This document shows positions 1 through 5,240 of a DNA stretch of 5,240 nucleotides, piece after piece. The DNA is from Comamonas sp. (lineage in GTDB: Bacteria > Pseudomonadota > Gammaproteobacteria > Burkholderiales > Burkholderiaceae_C). The stretch is taken from contig JAFAIY010000209.1 of NCBI GenBank assembly GCA_019236485.1, positions 1 to 5,240 of the forward strand, read 5' to 3'. The position numbers and the translations under genes are program-made. The notes under the pieces are model-generated. The model was not told where the DNA came from, did no database searches, and saw nothing but the letters and a program-made list of their open reading frames with translations. Positions within the stretch are counted from its first letter, which is position 1; every line of letters starts with the position of its first letter.

Positions 1-29
1 TGCTGCAGTTGCTCGCGGGAGGTGATCAT
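1..29 (-). CDS. Start of an unidentified gene, truncated by the window edge
   Basis: Only the first nine codons are visible (MITSREQLQ), so the product cannot be named. The start is well supported. The ATG at 29-27 overlaps the TGA of the preceding gene (28-26) in an ATGA arrangement, and a near-perfect Shine-Dalgarno AGGAGG sits seven bases upstream. Such overlaps usually mean translational coupling, so this gene is probably in one operon with the DUF695-like protein and may work with it. The visible residues are hydrophilic, do not look like a signal peptide, and could begin an alpha-helix. Nothing about its function can be inferred from this fragment. Confidence 0.7.
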
Positions 30-1132
30 GACTCGTCCTCCTCATCACCGCGGTCCTGCCGGTGAATCGCGGCATGCAGGGACAGGTATTCGTTCCAGGC
101 CGGGTCGAAGCTCAGGGACAGCTCGGCGTCCAGCGCCGGCGCATGCCTGGCGCCCAGGCGCCGCGCGAGCTGCGCGGCCTGAGCCGGGTCTTCCACATAG
201 AACGCCGCGAGGCGCGAGTTCATGTTCTCCAGGCGCGAGAACACCAAGATCCCGCTCTGCTCGCGTGCCAGCTCCGCATCCATGGCGTCCTGCGCATCGC
301 GCACGCTGTCGAGCTCCTGCTGGCTGGAAAACGGCAGGCGCCATTGCAGAAAGTGCGACAGATCGGCACGCGTGGCCACGGCATTCGCACCATCGTGGAA
401 GCTCAGAATGTCCGGTGGATCATCCTCGGCCGCATCCCTGGTCCGCACTTCCAGCGAAATCCAGCCCGCGCTCTGGTCCTGCGGATACTCGTAGCTGCGC
501 CCCAGCTGCTCGCGCTGGAAGGCGTCGAAGATGGGCGGGAAGGCCGACAGAGGCACGGGCCCGGACAGGCCGTCCGAGATCTCCGCCACAAACTCCACGG
601 GCCCGACCCGCACCGAGAAATCCCACTCGCCCAGCACATGGTCGAGCATGATGAAAGCCATGTGCTGCGCATGCTCGGCCATGGCCGGCGGAATCGGTTT
701 GGCGAACGCCAGCTCCAGGCCGATGACGCCGCCCGCATCGTAGTACGCGACCTGCACATCGGTGCTGGACAGCTCGAAGTCCTCCATGCGCATCGCAAAA
801 TCGCTGCCCAGCGTGCGACTGCGGAAGGCTTGCACGCTGTAGCGCTCGAGACGGGGCGCATGGCGCACCACGGCCTGTGCGTTCTCGAACTGCGCAGTAT
901 TGCCATGAGCCGAGATCACCAGCCTGGAGCCCGCTTCCTTCACGCGGCCTTCGAGCTCTATCGCCAGGCCCGGCGCATGGGACTGCAGCAACTCATTGGC
1001 GCGCTCCACAAAGTCGCGCCCGTCCAGCATTTCCAGCGCCTCCAGCCGGTCCGAAAAATCCTTCCAGAAGGCTTCGATCTGCGGCACGCCAAGTGGCTTG
1101 GCGGCATCGTCTTCGTGCATGTCTGCGCTCAT
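26..1132 (-). CDS. Uncharacterised two-domain protein, DUF695/RraB-like
   Basis: The product is 368 residues from the chosen start and its function is unknown. It has no signal peptide or membrane segment, so it is probably cytoplasmic. Residues about 20-182 resemble an N-terminal region seen in uncharacterised bacterial proteins: an FWKDF helix at 22-26, a beta-rich core (RLVISAHGN, 70-78), and the LGEWDFSVRVGPVEF stretch at 167-181. Residues about 225-352 (from WISLEV to the DPAWNEYL motif at 343-350) resemble the DUF695/RraB-like fold. Both assignments are recall-based. The tail RGDEEDES is very acidic. An in-frame ATG at 1174 would add 14 residues but lies inside the stem of a terminator-like hairpin, so I prefer 1132; 1120 is also possible. 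None of these starts has a strong Shine-Dalgarno. The stop overlaps the next gene's ATG. Antisense ORFs here are composition artefacts. Confidence 0.8.
   Translation of the reverse strand: MSADMHEDDAAKPLGVPQIEAFWKDFSDRLEALEMLDGRDFVERANELLQSHAPGLAIELEGRVKEAGSRLVISAHGNTAQFENAQAVVRHAPRLERYSVQAFRSRTLGSDFAMRMEDFELSSTDVQVAYYDAGGVIGLELAFAKPIPPAMAEHAQHMAFIMLDHVLGEWDFSVRVGPVEFVAEISDGLSGPVPLSAFPPIFDAFQREQLGRSYEYPQDQSAGWISLEVRTRDAAEDDPPDILSFHDGANAVATRADLSHFLQWRLPFSSQQELDSVRDAQDAMDAELAREQSGILVFSRLENMNSRLAAFYVEDPAQAAQLARRLGARHAPALDAELSLSFDPAWNEYLSLHAAIHRQDRGDEEDES
37..42 (-). promoter_or_regulatory. Strong Shine-Dalgarno site for the gene starting at 29
   Basis: On the minus strand AGGAGG is followed by the seven bases ACGAGTC and then ATG. 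The site lies within the codons for the acidic C-terminal tail (DEEDES) of the preceding gene, so that tail doubles as a ribosome binding site. This supports translation of the downstream gene directly from the overlap. Confidence 0.75.
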
Positions 1133-1145
1133 GAGTGGCTTTCGC

Positions 1146-1176
1146 AAAATGGATGGCAGGCGAACGCCTGCCATCC
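1146..1176 (-). terminator. Probable Rho-independent terminator after the thiolase gene
   Basis: There is a perfect 12-bp inverted repeat: GGATGGCAGGCG at 1151-1162 and its exact complement at 1165-1176, with two bases between. In the folded RNA this gives about an 11-bp stem with a four-base GUUC loop. On the minus strand the stem is followed at once by ATTTTG, a short T run expected of an intrinsic terminator; the other side has no T run, so it would act on minus-strand transcripts only. It lies 56 nt beyond the thiolase stop codon. The oddity is that the T run ends only 13 nt before the likely start codon of the next gene, so it could instead be an attenuator or 5' leader hairpin. Confidence 0.65.
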
Positions 1177-1232
1177 GTTGAACATGGGCTCACTGTATGA
1201 CAAGCCGGCGACAGTGCAACCCAAGTCCCGGC

Positions 1233-2417
1233 TCAAACCAGTTCAATCGCCATGGCCGTGGCCTCGCCGCCGCCTATGCACAGCGTGGCCAGGCCCTTCT
1301 TCTTGCCGCGCGCCTGCAGCGCATGCAGCAGCGTGACCAGGATGCGCGCACCGCTGGCGCCTATGGGGTGGCCCAGCGCACAGGCGCCGCCGTTCACATT
1401 GACCTTGTCGTGCGGCACCTTGAGCTCGGCCATCAGCGCCATGGGCACCACGGCAAAAGCCTCGTTGATTTCCCACAGGTCCACATCCTCCGCCTTCCAG
1501 CCGGCCTTCTTGAGCGCCTTCTCGCTCGCGCCCACGGGGGCCGTGGTGAACCATTCGGGCGCCTGTGCCAGCGTGGCGTGCGCGACGATGCGCGCCAGCG
1601 GCTTGCAGCCCAGCTGCTTGGCCGTGGATTCGCGCATCAGCACCATGGCGGCCGCGCCGTCGTTGATGCTGGAGCTGGAGGCGGCGGTGATGGTGCCGTC
1701 CTTCTTGAAGGCGGGCTTGAGGCCGGCGATCTTGTCCAGCTTGGCCTTGGCCGGGCCTTCGTCCACGCTGATGGTCACCTCGCCCTTGCGGGTCCTGACG
1801 GTGACCGGCGTGATCTCGGCATCGAAGGCACCGCTGCTGGCGGCCTGCTGCGCGCGCTGCACGCTGGCAATCGCGAAAGCGTCCTGGGCCTCGCGCGTAA
1901 ACTGGTATTTGGCGGCGCAGTCCTCGCCGAAAGTGCCCATGGAGCGGCCGGGCTCGTAAGCGTCTTCGAGGCCGTCGAGCATCATGTGGTCGAAGATCTT
2001 GTCATGGCCCATGCGGTAGCCGCCACGGCCCTTCTTGAGCAGATAGGGAGCGTTGGTCATGCTCTCCATGCCGCCGGCGATCATCACCTCGCGGCTGCCG
2101 GCCACCAGCTGGTCGTGCGCGAGTATGGTGGCCTCCATGCCGGCGCCGCACATCTTGGACAGGGTCACTGCGCCCGTGCTTTGCGGCAGCCCGCCCTTGA
2201 AGCCCGCCTGGCGTGCAGGCGCCTGGCCCTGGCCCGCCATCAGGCAGTTGCCGAACAGCACTTCCTCCACCTGCTCGGGCTTGATGCCCGCGCGCTCCAC
2301 GGCGGCCCTGATGGCGGCGCCGCCCAGATCATGGGCCGCGAGATCGGCGAAATCGCCCTGGAACGCGCCCATGGGGGTGCGGGCGGCGCCGACGATGACG
2401 ATGGGGTCTTGTTGCAT
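1233..2417 (-). CDS. Acetyl-CoA acetyltransferase (acetoacetyl-CoA thiolase)
   Basis: This 394-residue protein is a full-length type II thiolase, the usual size for the family. It catalyses the reversible conversion of two acetyl-CoA to acetoacetyl-CoA plus CoA in the cytoplasm. The acyl-accepting cysteine is C90 (SKMCGAGME), the NEAFA motif is at 318-322, GHP with catalytic H350 at 349-351, and the second active-site cysteine is C380 in CIGGGEA. The SINDGAAA segment is at 250-257. Two differences from the Zoogloea-type enzyme are visible: SMG (159-161) replaces the common HMG, and TAASSSS (244-250) replaces TAGNASG. The start has a strong Shine-Dalgarno and follows aceK by 29 nt, so the two are probably cotranscribed. 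No phaB or phaC is visible, so a role in leucine or fatty acid catabolism fits better than polyhydroxybutyrate synthesis, although this is inference. Symbols such as atoB, phaA or thlA cannot be chosen from sequence alone. Confidence 0.95.
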   Translation of the reverse strand: MQQDPIVIVGAARTPMGAFQGDFADLAAHDLGGAAIRAAVERAGIKPEQVEEVLFGNCLMAGQGQAPARQAGFKGGLPQSTGAVTLSKMCGAGMEATILAHDQLVAGSREVMIAGGMESMTNAPYLLKKGRGGYRMGHDKIFDHMMLDGLEDAYEPGRSMGTFGEDCAAKYQFTREAQDAFAIASVQRAQQAASSGAFDAEITPVTVRTRKGEVTISVDEGPAKAKLDKIAGLKPAFKKDGTITAASSSSINDGAAAMVLMRESTAKQLGCKPLARIVAHATLAQAPEWFTTAPVGASEKALKKAGWKAEDVDLWEINEAFAVVPMALMAELKVPHDKVNVNGGACALGHPIGASGARILVTLLHALQARGKKKGLATLCIGGGEATAMAIELV

Positions 2418-2422
2418 GGTTT

Positions 2423-2430
2423 GTCTCCTT
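2423..2430 (-). promoter_or_regulatory. Strong Shine-Dalgarno site for the thiolase
   Basis: On the minus strand AAGGAGAC lies in the 29-nt gap after the aceK stop; the AAGGAG core is followed by seven bases and the ATG at 2417. This fixes the thiolase start and suggests independent, efficient translation from an mRNA shared with aceK. Confidence 0.85.
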
Positions 2431-2446
2431 GAATCAAGCGTTGCTG

Positions 2447-4312
2447 CTAAAAATCGGCTCCGGCCGGCTCGCCCACGCGGGGCGCAGGCCGGGGCGACTG
2501 GAACACGGGCCAGGCCTCCTGCTCATCGAGAAAGCGGCTGGGCTCGTAGGGAAAGACATCGGGCATCTGGCCCGTGCGTATGCGGTCCTGGTACTGCTGC
2601 CAGAAGGCGGGCTCCAGCAGATCGGCATGGTGGCGCATGAACATTTCGCGCACGGCCGGGTGGCCGAGCAGAAACGGGCCAAAGGTCTCGGGGAACACAT
2701 CGCGCGGTCCCACCGAGTACCAGACCTCGCCCGACATTTCGTCCATCTCGTCGCGCGGCGGCGGCACGGCGCGGAAATTGCAGTCCGTCAGGTATTCGAT
2801 CTCGTCATAGTCGTAGAACACCACCTTGCCGCCGCGCGTGACGCCGAAGTTCTTCCACAGCATGTCGCCCGGGAAGATATTCGTGGCCACCAGCTCCTTG
2901 ATCGCGTTGCCGTATTCGATGACGGCCCGCTCCATGGCGGCGCGGCGCGCGGGCTTGCTGTCGGCCTCGGCCAGGCATTCCTGCAGAAACAGATTCAGCG
3001 GCACCAGGCGGCGCTCTATATAGAGGTGGCTGAGGATGACCTCCATCTGGCCATCGCCGTCGCGGTCGCTGATCTCGATCTGGCTGGGGGCCTGGGCCTG
3101 GAGCTCGGCCAGCAGCTCTTCGCTGAAGCGGCCGCGCGGAAACGCGACCAGGCTGTACTCCATGGTGTCGGCCATGCGTCCGCCGCGGTCGTGGCGCTTG
3201 ACCAGCTGGTATTTGGCCTTGACCTGGGCGCGCGTGACATCCTTGCTGCTGGCGATATGGTCCTTGATCAGCTTGAAGACATAGGGGAAGCTGGGCAGGT
3301 CGAACACCAGCATGACCAGGCCCTTGATGCCGGGCGCGATGCGCAGCTTGTCGCTGGAATGGCGCAGATGGTGCAGAAAGTCGCGGTAGAACAGGGTCTT
3401 GCCCTGCTTGGCCAGCCCCAGCGCGTTGTAGATTTCGGCGCAGGGCTTGCGCGGCATGAGGCTGTGCAGAAAGCGCACATAGGCGCTGGGCACATCCATA
3501 TGGACCATGAAATAGGCGCGTGCGAAGCTGAACAGGCCGTGCAGATCGTCTTCGCCAAACAGCGCGGCATGCAGCACCAGCTTGCCATCGGCGCTATGGA
3601 TGATGGGAACGGAAAACGGCACCTCCGTGTAGCCGGTGATGATCTTGCCCACCAGGTAGGCACCCTTGTTGCGGAAGAACAGGCTGGACAGCACCTGGAT
3701 CTGAAAGTTGGGCCGCAGCGTCAGCCCCTTGAGCCTGTCGCTGATGCGCGCGGCCAGCCGGCCTATGTCGCGCTGCAGGTCTTCAAACGGGCATTGCAAG
3801 GCCAGCTGCGCCACGAGCTGCTTCAGGCTGCCGGGCAGCTGGTCCAGGGCGCCCGGATAGTAGGCGCGGTAAATGGGCTCGGCACCGGGAGCGTTGTTCT
3901 CCAGATATTCGGTGCTGACCGCGGCGCGCACAAAGATGAAGTCGTTGTGGAAATGCGTGCGATGCAGGATCTTGGTGGTGACCGAGTTGAAGAAGGTCTC
4001 CGCGAGCTCGGGCTGGAGATGGTCCACCATGAGGCCGATGTAGTGGAGCTTGACCTGTTGCCAGACGGCCATGGATTGCCGGCTGGCTTCGAACTCCTGG
4101 TCCAGGCGGCGCATGCATTCGCTGACCTGCAGATCGTAGAACTCTATGCGCTCGCGCTGGGCGCGCTGCTGGCCCTGCCAGTCCATGGTTTCGAAGCGCT
4201 GCTTGGCCCGTGCCGATTCGGCACTGAACATGCGGTAATGCTGGTTGAAGCCATGCATCAAGGCCTGTGCAATCGCATAGGCCTGAGGGGAGTCCAGTCG
4301 TTGCGGAAACAT
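2447..4312 (-). CDS. aceK: Isocitrate dehydrogenase kinase/phosphatase AceK
   Basis: AceK is a bifunctional cytoplasmic enzyme that phosphorylates and inactivates NADP-isocitrate dehydrogenase, and also dephosphorylates it, so setting the split of isocitrate between the TCA cycle and the glyoxylate shunt. This copy has 621 residues against 578 in E. coli. The N-terminal half (about 1-310) corresponds to the AceK-specific regulatory domain, and the C-terminal half to the protein-kinase-like domain. The nucleotide-binding loop APGIKGLVM is at 326-334. The catalytic segment PGDMLWKNF is at 481-489 and FYDYDE at 499-504; D483, N488 and D501 match E. coli D457, N462 and D475 with equal spacing. 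The WYSV and DVFPE motifs (531-542) are also present. A Pro-rich tail after about residue 590 extends past the E. coli end. The start has only a distant GGAG 13 nt upstream. Unlike in E. coli, aceB and aceA are not adjacent. It lies 88 nt after the carbonic anhydrase gene and 29 nt before the thiolase gene. Confidence 0.98.
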   Translation of the reverse strand: MFPQRLDSPQAYAIAQALMHGFNQHYRMFSAESARAKQRFETMDWQGQQRAQRERIEFYDLQVSECMRRLDQEFEASRQSMAVWQQVKLHYIGLMVDHLQPELAETFFNSVTTKILHRTHFHNDFIFVRAAVSTEYLENNAPGAEPIYRAYYPGALDQLPGSLKQLVAQLALQCPFEDLQRDIGRLAARISDRLKGLTLRPNFQIQVLSSLFFRNKGAYLVGKIITGYTEVPFSVPIIHSADGKLVLHAALFGEDDLHGLFSFARAYFMVHMDVPSAYVRFLHSLMPRKPCAEIYNALGLAKQGKTLFYRDFLHHLRHSSDKLRIAPGIKGLVMLVFDLPSFPYVFKLIKDHIASSKDVTRAQVKAKYQLVKRHDRGGRMADTMEYSLVAFPRGRFSEELLAELQAQAPSQIEISDRDGDGQMEVILSHLYIERRLVPLNLFLQECLAEADSKPARRAAMERAVIEYGNAIKELVATNIFPGDMLWKNFGVTRGGKVVFYDYDEIEYLTDCNFRAVPPPRDEMDEMSGEVWYSVGPRDVFPETFGPFLLGHPAVREMFMRHHADLLEPAFWQQYQDRIRTGQMPDVFPYEPSRFLDEQEAWPVFQSPRPAPRVGEPAGADF

Positions 4313-4347
4313 GGCGGGCCAGTCGCTCCAGATAGATGGGCCGTGCC

Positions 4348-4391
4348 CTCAGGCCGGCCGCGCGCCCTGAGCCGCCAGGCCGCCTTGCGGC
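4348..4391 (-). other. GC-rich hairpins in the gap between carbonic anhydrase and aceK
   Basis: The 88-nt gap (4313-4400) is very GC-rich and holds two small inverted repeats. GCCGC at 4379-4383 pairs with GCGGC at 4387-4391 around a three-base loop, beginning about 10 nt after the carbonic anhydrase stop. CTCAGG at 4348-4353 pairs with CCTGAG at 4366-4371 around a 12-base loop. Neither is followed by a T run, so they are not convincing intrinsic terminators. They may reduce read-through or protect an mRNA end, or may simply reflect base composition. I see no clear aceK promoter in this gap. Confidence 0.25.
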
Positions 4392-4400
4392 AGCCGGCGC

Positions 4401-5063
4401 TCAGTCACGCTTGCGTGTGGCAACCTTCTCGATTGCCCGGCTATAGACATCTTCCAGCCCGCCCACGCCGGGCACGGTCATCTCCAGATTGGTGATGTGG
4501 CCGTTCTTGAGGCTGTAGCACCAGCCATGCAGGGTCACCTGCTGGCCACGTGCCCAGGCATCCTGCATGACGGTGGACTGCGCGACGTTAACCACCTGTT
4601 CGATGGCATTGAGTTCGCACAGCACATCGTGGCGCCACTGGATGGAGATATTCTCCAGCAGCTTCAGGTGCTTGTCGCGCACATCGCGCACATGGCGCGT
4701 CCAGTTGTCCACCAGGCCCAGGCGCAGATTGTTCAGCGCCGCATACACGCCGCCGCAACCGTAGTGACCGACCACCATCAGGTGCTCGATCTTGAGATGG
4801 TCGACCGAGTACTGGATGGTGGACAGGCAGTTCAGGTCGCTGGGGACCACCACATTCGCCACATTGCGATGCACGAACACCTCGCCGGGCTCCAGGCCGG
4901 TGATCTGGTTGGCCGGGACGCGGCTGTCCGAACAGCCTATCCACATGTACTTGGGTTTTTGCTGCGCCATCAGCCCCGTGAAGAATCCGGGACGATCACG
5001 CTCCATCTCCTCTGCCCACTGGCGGTTGTGGACAAACAGGTCTTCGATGGAGGTAGTGGTCAT
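4401..5063 (-). CDS. can: Type II beta-carbonic anhydrase
   Basis: The 220-residue product is the usual size for the E. coli Can family. It interconverts CO2 and bicarbonate in the cytoplasm, supplying bicarbonate for carboxylation reactions. Zinc ligands are C44 (in CSDSR, 44-48), H100 and C103 (HYGCGG, 100-105), with the D46/R48 dyad. All are shifted by +2 from E. coli C42, D44, R46, H98 and C101. W41, R66 and Y183 match the bicarbonate-binding allosteric residues W39, R64 and Y181 of the Haemophilus enzyme at the same +2 shift, so this is probably a type II enzyme regulated by bicarbonate and pH. There is no signal peptide. The start has a good Shine-Dalgarno. The gene follows the isovaleryl-CoA dehydrogenase stop by 48 nt, so cotranscription is likely; bicarbonate supply to methylcrotonyl-CoA carboxylase, the next enzyme in leucine breakdown, is a plausible but inferred role. 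Confidence 0.96.
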   Translation of the reverse strand: MTTTSIEDLFVHNRQWAEEMERDRPGFFTGLMAQQKPKYMWIGCSDSRVPANQITGLEPGEVFVHRNVANVVVPSDLNCLSTIQYSVDHLKIEHLMVVGHYGCGGVYAALNNLRLGLVDNWTRHVRDVRDKHLKLLENISIQWRHDVLCELNAIEQVVNVAQSTVMQDAWARGQQVTLHGWCYSLKNGHITNLEMTVPGVGGLEDVYSRAIEKVATRKRD

Positions 5064-5070
5064 AAAGCAA

Positions 5071-5076
5071 TCCTTT
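5071..5076 (-). promoter_or_regulatory. Shine-Dalgarno site for the carbonic anhydrase
   Basis: AAAGGA on the minus strand is followed by seven bases and the ATG at 5063. It supports the chosen start, which gives a protein whose active-site residues keep a constant offset from the E. coli enzyme. Confidence 0.7.
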
Positions 5077-5111
5077 GGTGTTGTTTTACAAGGATGGCGC
5101 GCAAGCCTGCA

Positions 5112-5240
5112 TCAGCAGGTTTCAGCGAAAAGCTCGCGCCCAATCAGCATGCGGCGGATCTCGCTGGTACCAGCGCCAATCTCATAGAGTTTCGCATCTC
5201 GCCACAAACGGCCCAAAGGATACTCGTTGATATACCCATT
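5112..5240 (-). CDS. Isovaleryl-CoA dehydrogenase, C-terminal 42 codons (5' end outside the window)
   Basis: The frame from the window edge to the TGA at 5114-5112 encodes 42 residues typical of the C-terminus of an acyl-CoA dehydrogenase: [17 protein letters not shown], then [13 protein letters not shown], ending RELFAETC. Human isovaleryl-CoA dehydrogenase has nearly the same segment ([28 protein letters not shown]). The enzyme is an FAD flavoprotein that oxidises isovaleryl-CoA to 3-methylcrotonyl-CoA in leucine degradation and passes electrons to ETF. The RDAK and [12 protein letters not shown] segments belong to the C-terminal helical domain; the catalytic glutamate lies outside the window, so substrate specificity rests on similarity of the tail only. 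The names ivd or liuA would be usual. A 5-bp hairpin (5106-5110 with 5115-5119) spans the stop codon but lacks a T run, so transcription may continue into the carbonic anhydrase gene. Confidence 0.88.
   Translation of the reverse strand, partial: NGYINEYPLGRLWRDAKLYEIGAGTSEIRRMLIGRELFAETC

Noticed and set aside
1133..1174. Fourteen-residue N-terminal extension of the DUF695-like protein from the ATG at 1174
   Set aside because: The ATG lies within the stem of the perfect inverted repeat and has no Shine-Dalgarno upstream; the added residues look like translated terminator sequence.
1192..1219. Possible sigma-70 promoter TTGCAC - 16 nt - TACAGT on the minus strand before the DUF695-like gene
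   Set aside because: The hexamers match consensus at only three and four of six positions. This is close to chance, so it is not reported as a feature, although a promoter somewhere here would explain expression past the hairpin.
1233..2417. Thiolase as part of a polyhydroxybutyrate operon (phaCAB)
   Set aside because: Neither phaC nor phaB is visible on either side, and the neighbours are aceK and an unrelated uncharacterised gene beyond a terminator.
62..4495. Three long plus-strand open frames (62-1336, 1197-2432, 2429-4495; 424, 411 and 688 codons) antisense to the real genes
   Set aside because: Each is in exact codon register with the minus-strand gene beneath it. In that register an antisense stop needs a sense TTA, CTA or TCA codon, which high-GC genes rarely use, so the frames stay open by composition. 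Their translations are rich in His, Ala, Gly and Arg, low in complexity, and show no recognisable domain.
5106..5119. Hairpin CCTGC/GCAGG over the stop codon of isovaleryl-CoA dehydrogenase as a terminator
   Set aside because: The stem is only 5 bp, has no following T run, and overlaps the coding end; it is too weak to call.

Overview
The window is high-GC, densely packed bacterial chromosome with every supported gene on the minus strand. Gene content and order (isovaleryl-CoA dehydrogenase, beta-carbonic anhydrase, AceK, acetyl-CoA acetyltransferase) suggest a betaproteobacterium of the Comamonadaceae (Comamonas, Delftia or Acidovorax type). This rests on recognising protein families and on recall of similar gene orders, not on a search. 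I see no tRNA, rRNA, CRISPR array, insertion sequence or phage gene.

Read in the direction of transcription (high to low coordinates): 5240-5112 is the last 42 codons of an acyl-CoA dehydrogenase that matches the C-terminus of isovaleryl-CoA dehydrogenase. After 48 nt comes a type II beta-carbonic anhydrase (5063-4401). An 88-nt GC-rich gap with small hairpins separates it from aceK, isocitrate dehydrogenase kinase/phosphatase (4312-2447). Only 29 nt further, with a strong Shine-Dalgarno sequence, lies a thiolase/acetyl-CoA acetyltransferase (2417-1233). A perfect 12-bp inverted repeat followed by a T-rich run (1176-1146) looks like the terminator of this group. Beyond it is an uncharacterised soluble two-domain protein resembling the DUF695/RraB-like group (about 1132-26). 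Its stop codon overlaps the ATG of another gene that leaves the window after nine codons.

The first four genes make metabolic sense together. Isovaleryl-CoA dehydrogenase acts in leucine degradation, which yields acetyl-CoA and acetoacetate. The thiolase can split acetoacetyl-CoA into two acetyl-CoA. AceK sets the branch between the TCA cycle and the glyoxylate shunt when cells grow on acetyl-CoA-yielding substrates. Carbonic anhydrase could supply bicarbonate to carboxylases such as methylcrotonyl-CoA carboxylase. This is inference from neighbourhood and family function.

I did not find convincing evidence of a new biological system. The items most worth a second look are the uncharacterised protein with its translationally coupled partner, the terminator-like hairpin directly before its start codon, and the metabolic logic of the upstream group. 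There is no gene-free stretch longer than 300 bases.
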